Shown here piece after piece: positions 20,361 through 23,939 of a stretch of 23,939 nucleotides of DNA. Within the stretch, counting starts at the first letter, position 1, and each line of letters begins with the position of its first letter. Below the pieces are notes generated by a model. It saw only the letters and a program-made list of their open reading frames with translations, had not been told where the DNA came from and searched no databases. Source of the DNA: an uncultured Clostridia bacterium (GTDB lineage Bacteria > Bacillota > Clostridia > Oscillospirales > Ruminococcaceae); contig CAMWRN010000007.1 of NCBI GenBank assembly GCA_947176675.1, positions 1 to 23,939 on the forward strand, in the 5' to 3' direction. The translations under genes were made by a program, and so were the position numbers.

Positions 20361-20425
20361 ATTTTCGCCGCGAAATCTGCCGTTTTCGTCAAATGCGCCC
20401 CGTTTTTTATTTTTTTTGCTATAAT
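20361..20425 (+). promoter_or_regulatory. LytTR site 2 and promoter of the chemoreceptor gene
   Basis: ATTTTCGCC (20361-20369), 12 bases, GTTTTCGTC (20382-20390), then TATAAT at 20420-20425. Repeat sequence, spacing and distance to the -10 (29 bases) are identical to site 1. The -35 position is a T-tract without consensus. Confidence 0.72.
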
Positions 20426-20480
20426 GAATAACAGCATTAACTTATAAGAAACTTAATAAGAAAAGAGGTCACGATATAAT

Positions 20481-22472
20481 ATGAAAATCTTTAAGACTGT
20501 TAAAGGCAAGCTGCTTGGGCGAATTCTGCCGGTAGTTGTTATCGGCATCGCCGCGATCGGTATTTTAGGAAGCTATCTGAATTTCGACAGCACTCAATCA
20601 ACGCTTGAGACTACGCTCTCCGAGCTTGCGCTCCAGACAAGCCTGCGGCTGGAAAACCGCCTGTCCCGCTATGTTGCGATAGTCAAGGAAGTCGGCATGG
20701 ATCCGCGTATGGGCGAGGATTTTACCGTGGCAGAAAAGCTGGAGCTTTTGCAGGAAAGAGCCGACGTCTACGGCTTCTCCGAGCGGGGTTATATCGACAA
20801 GGACGGCTGGGGATACGAAACTCTTGACGACGTGATAGATTACAGGACAGACCATTGCTACATAAAAGGCATGAACAACGAGGAATTTGTGTTCGGTCCG
20901 CAGCTTGTGGGCGACAGACCGATAATATACTTCTGCGCCCCAATTAAAGAGGGCGGGGTAAATGACGGCGAGCTTATCGGCGTTGTTTATTTCGGCATCG
21001 AAAGCTCCATGCTCCGCGACATTATTGACGAGATACACGTGGGTCAGTCGGGCAGGGCATACATCATGGACGAAAACGGTACATATATCGCCTGCATGGA
21101 TCAGAAATACGTTGACGAGGGAATGAACAACATCAACCACACTCACAAGGACAACGCCGAGTTTGACTGCCGCAGCGAACTTGAAAGTCAGGCAATTTCA
21201 ATAACCGATTCCGACAAAGCTGTATTCGGTCAGGTCAGCGGCGGCGATGTTGACAGATACATTGCTTACGCACTGGTCGGCGGTACGGACGGCTGGGTCA
21301 TCGGCGTTACTACCGAGGTCAGCGAGTGGATGGGCGAGACCGCATTCGCTATTGTTGTTACGGTAATAGTAGGTCTTGTTGTTATTGCGGCAGCGAATAT
21401 CATCTGCATTGCCACCGCCAACGGCATTGCAAGACCGATCAGGAAAACGGTTGAAGCTATGAACGCTGTAGCTTCGGGAAACCTTGATGTCAGCGTTGGA
21501 CACACGTCCGATGATGAAACAGGTCAGCTTGCGGATTCGATCAACATAACAATAAACTCACTGAACGATTATATTGTCGAAATTTCACGACTTTGCAAAC
21601 AGCTTGCGGACGGTAATTTTGACATTCAACGTCAGATTGAGTTCAACGGAGATTTCATTAACATAATCGAAGCGCTGTACAGTCTTGCGCACAAGCTGTC
21701 GGACACTATGCAGCAGATAGATATTTCCGCCGAACACGTCAATCAAGGCGCCGCGCAAATATCAAACGGAGCCTCGTCCCTTGCGTCGGGGACTACAGAG
21801 CAGGCTTCTTCCATACATGAGCTTGCGGACGTTATAGGCGCGCTTAAGGATAAGGTCGACAACAACGCAGAAAACGCCGAGGAAGCCAATCGAAAGGCAA
21901 ATCAGGCAGGCGAAAAGATGTCGCTTTCCAACAAGCATATGAATGAAATGGTTACCGCAATGAACAACATTTCCGACAAATCAAACTAGGTATCGAACAT
22001 TATCAAGACCATTGAGGATATTGCGTTCCAGACAAACATTCTTGCCCTTAACGCCGCTGTTGAGGCTGCGAGAGCGGGCGCGGCGGGCAAGGGTTTTGCC
22101 GTTGTTGCGGACGAGGTAAGAAGTCTTGCGTCCAGATCGGCGGAGGCCGCCACAAACACAACGGGACTTATTCAGCAAACCATTGAGGCTGTTGAAAGAG
22201 GTTCCCATATTGTAGAAGAGACCGCGGAGTCCCTTAATTCCTCCGTTGAGGTCACAAGTCAAACTATCAGGCTTATCAACGACATCTGGGCGGCTTCCAC
22301 CGAGCAGGCGGAGATGATCGAACAGGTAAACACAGGCGTAGAACAAATTTCGTCCGTCGTTCAGACCAACTCGGCCACCGCCGAGCAGTCCGCGGCTTCC
22401 TCCGAGGAGCTCAACGGTCAGGCAAACGCGCTTCTGGAACTTACAAGCAAATTTGTTCTTAAAAAGAGATAA
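20481..22472 (+). pseudogene. methyl-accepting chemotaxis protein with in-frame TAG
   Basis: The frame runs 664 codons, interrupted once by TAG at 21987-21989 (codon 503). Before it: TM1 about 14-32, a Cache-type extracytoplasmic domain (YGFSERGYIDKDGWGYETLD; YFCAPI; GRAYIMDENGTYIA), TM2 286-311, HAMP (ARPIRKTVEAMNAVASGNLD) and the first half of the signalling coiled coil. After it, in the same frame: IEDIAFQTNILALNAAVEAA and GFAVVADEVRSLASRSAEAA, the conserved hairpin tip that binds CheA/CheW, and the return helix to TAA 22470-22472. Relatives have Glu or Lys there (SNE-x-SNIIKTIED), one base from TAG. Without readthrough the product lacks the tip. ATG 20481 follows AAAGAGG. Confidence 0.88.
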
Positions 22473-22544
22473 TAGCCTGTTTTACAGGCTATTATGGGAG
22501 TATAACAAAAACAGGAAGGCTGCATAGTGATACGCAGCCTTTTT
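22471..22544 (+). terminator. two tandem hairpins after the chemoreceptor gene
   Basis: AATAGCCTG / CAGGCTATT (22471-22493) is a perfect stem without a T run. AAGGCTGC (22516-22523) / GCAGCCTT (22534-22541) followed by T is a typical terminator. Confidence 0.8.
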
Positions 22545-22596
22545 AACATATGTTTCGCGCAGGTTGGGGAATTTTTTATTTTATGGAGGCAAGGCA

Positions 22597-22689
22597 ATGA
22601 AAAGATTTATTTCATTTTTTACGGCGTTGAGCATGACTTTTACGAGTATCATTCTCTCTGATGTGAAACAGGGGACATTTTGCCATTAA
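22597..22689 (+). pseudogene. start of an exported protein gene, truncated
   Basis: ATG 22597 after GGAGGCAAGG gives MKRFISFFTALSMTFTSIIL, a plausible signal peptide, then ends after 30 codons. The ribosome-binding site is good, so this is likely the intact beginning of a secreted protein gene whose remainder was lost near 22660-22690. Confidence 0.45.
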
Positions 22690-22750
22690 AACGGATAGAA
22701 ACTTGATAGGTGGCTTTTAAAGCTATGTCAATTTTCTATCCTCTTTTCTT

Positions 22751-22924
22751 TTGGAAAGACCTTTTCGCTTTAAAGGCAGAAATGAAGTTTCAAAGTGCAA
22801 GGGTCTGAGTCAAACGGGAGCGTACTGTTACGTCGATGCAGTTATGGACACAATTCGTATGGCGTTGCTGAACGGCGACTTCGGTACTTTCGCTGTTGTT
22901 ACAGATTTAAAGGGTGAGTGTTGA
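22751..22924 (+). pseudogene. unrecognised C-terminal gene fragment
   Basis: An open frame reads LERPFRFKGRNEVSKCKGLS then QTGAYCYVDAVMDTIRMALL and NGDFGTFAVVTDLKGEC to TGA 22922-22924. It has a natural amino-acid mix but no start with a ribosome-binding site, and I do not recognise it. It may be the tail of the truncated gene before it, with the middle deleted. The rest of 22545-23041 shows nothing else but a promoter. Confidence 0.3.
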
Positions 22925-22955
22925 AAAATGTTCCGTATATAATAGACAATAAATC

Positions 22956-22984
22956 TTGACAAATGCTTTTTGCTGTGGTAAAAT
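22956..22984 (+). promoter_or_regulatory. promoter of the VanY lipoprotein gene
   Basis: TTGACA (22956-22961), 17 bases, TAAAAT (22979-22984), about 57 bases before the GTG start. Confidence 0.7.
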
Positions 22985-23041
22985 ATAATTATTCTACAGC
23001 AATAGAACTTAACCACAGTACCCAAGGAAGTGCATACTAAA

Positions 23042-23939
23042 GTGAATAAAAAATACATATTGACCGTAATGGCTCTTGCTGCGTCCATGATGATGGCCGG
23101 CTGCAAGACTATAGGAGACGAACCGTCTGCGGCGGTAAATGCGGACGTGCCAATGCCGTCGCTTACAACTATGGAAAAGCTTACAGAATCCCTTACAGAC
23201 ACAGAGCTTGCAGAATACGGCTATCCTGTAACAACGACCGAAACCGCCGAAGCTGTTCCTGCGGGAGGGGATACGGACCTTGCCGAGAATACTGTCCCAC
23301 AAACAGAAGCGGAGTTAACATCTCAAACGGAAAACCGTACCGCAGGTGTGGAAAGCATATCCCTTACCTTTTACAGCATGACGCTCCAAATGGGACAAAG
23401 CAAAATGCCGATCGTTACCATGTTACCCGAAAATGCGTCGGACAAAAGCGAGATATGGGCAAGCTCAGATACCGCTGTGGCGACTGTTGACGACATGGGA
23501 AAAATCACCGCTGTCTCGGAGGGAAGCTGCATAGTCAGGGTGACCTCCGCACAGAATCCGGATGTCTTCGCTGAGGTTGAAGTAACGGTAACTGCAGGTG
23601 TGCAGATAACTTACATAGACGGAATACTGGTTGTGAACAAGACTTATGCGCTTCCTGCCGATTATAACCCCGGTGTAAACGCCGAGGCGCAGGCAGCTTT
23701 CGACCGTATGCAGGCGGACGCTGCCGCAGAGGATCTCAACATTTACATATCTTCGGGATTTCGCTCCTACGATTATCAGGCGGGACTTTATCAACGGTAC
23801 GTTGACAAGGACGGCAGAGCGGAGGCGGACAGATACTCAGCCCGCGCGGGACACTCCGAGCACCAGACGGGACTTGCTTTCGATCTCAATTCTATTGACG
23901 AATCCTTTGCCAACACCAAAGAGGGCAAATGGGTAAATC
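23042..23939 (+). CDS. lipoprotein with Big_2 and VanY domains, partial
   Basis: The frame is open from GTG 23042 to the right edge (299 residues visible). Residues 1-21 form a lipoprotein signal with lipobox MMAGC (Cys21). A Thr/Glu-rich spacer follows (to about 102), then a bacterial Ig-like Big_2 domain (about 103-185, ISLTFYSMTLQMGQ; WASSDTAVATVDDMGKITAV). The VanY D-alanyl-D-alanine carboxypeptidase domain starts near 200: SGFRSYDYQ (238-246) and SEHQTGLAFD (272-281), which gives zinc ligands H274 and D281. The end with the third ligand is outside the window. It probably trims peptidoglycan stem peptides at the outer membrane face. AAGGAAG lies about 11 bases before the GTG. Confidence 0.9.
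   Translation, partial: MNKKYILTVMALAASMMMAGCKTIGDEPSAAVNADVPMPSLTTMEKLTESLTDTELAEYGYPVTTTETAEAVPAGGDTDLAENTVPQTEAELTSQTENRTAGVESISLTFYSMTLQMGQSKMPIVTMLPENASDKSEIWASSDTAVATVDDMGKITAVSEGSCIVRVTSAQNPDVFAEVEVTVTAGVQITYIDGILVVNKTYALPADYNPGVNAEAQAAFDRMQADAAAEDLNIYISSGFRSYDYQAGLYQRYVDKDGRAEADRYSARAGHSEHQTGLAFDLNSIDESFANTKEGKWVN

Noticed and set aside
21987..21989. TAG read as pyrrolysine or another recoded residue
   Set aside because: Nothing in the window (no pyl genes, no second case) supports recoding, and the position in relatives is an ordinary residue one base away. A nonsense mutation is simpler.
1..23939. CRISPR array
   Set aside because: No regular direct repeats of 24-40 bases with unique spacers were found. 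The repeated octamer is irregularly spaced and on both strands.

Overview
The window looks like a low-to-mid GC Clostridia genome. Strong AGGAGG ribosome-binding sites, consensus TTGACA-N17-TATAAT promoters, an Agr-like LytTR two-component system and a VanY lipoprotein point to the Firmicutes, and the style of the phage genes and the integrase suggests a gut Oscillospiraceae/Ruminococcus-type host (inference, no search run). Two halves differ. Bases 1 to about 17.3 kb are a composite, decayed mobile region. Bases 17.3 to 23.9 kb look like ordinary chromosome. The octamer GAGCAGGT (either strand) occurs 20 times by my count between 1597 and 16263 and not once to the right of that.

Layout. 115-5084 (+): a phage-type replication and packaging operon. 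It holds an excisionase-like helix-turn-helix protein, a replisome organizer with iteron-like repeats inside its gene, a DnaC-like helicase loader, a RusA-like resolvase, both terminase subunits and a zinc-ribbon protein. A terminator then ends it where portal and capsid genes would be expected. 5193-6751 (-): small unknown genes (called A and B here) and a HIRAN-domain protein, with a predicted small RNA on the opposite strand. 6923-8241 (+): a small helix-turn-helix regulator, a predicted RNA, and an Abi_2/AbiF HEPN protein. 8297-8955: a MobV-like oriT and a 3' fragment of tRNA-Arg(CCG), an attachment scar. 9037-12251: a tyrosine integrase with an internal deletion and a large serine recombinase without its catalytic N-terminus, between two 27-bp direct repeats. 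12349-13034: an IS256-family remnant. 13110-14253 (-): a second copy of gene pair A-B with a tandem-XRE regulator between the two. 14276-15737: a second small RNA, a ribbon-helix-helix repressor, hicAB and a frameshifted DUF2442 gene. 15815-17194: a second Abi-type RNA without its toxin gene, a second oriT, a terminase-small-like remnant, a third small-RNA relic and a HIRAN fragment. Segments around 5.2-8.5 kb and 13.1-17.2 kb are therefore paralogous, as expected when related elements pile up at one attachment site.

The chromosomal part holds a LytTR response regulator and GHKL histidine kinase operon (-), then two near-identical 9-12-9 direct-repeat sites. Each lies exactly 29 bases before a TATAAT box. 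One promoter drives a short predicted RNA and the other a methyl-accepting chemotaxis gene that carries an in-frame TAG. A lipoprotein with Big_2 and VanY domains runs off the right edge.

The most interesting observations are the Abi HEPN gene with its RNA and the orphan copy of that RNA; the family of three small-RNA loci sharing a GCTTTGGTYGGC-like loop; the element-specific GAGCAGGT octamer; and the twin LytTR promoters. All coordinates and motif counts were made by eye.
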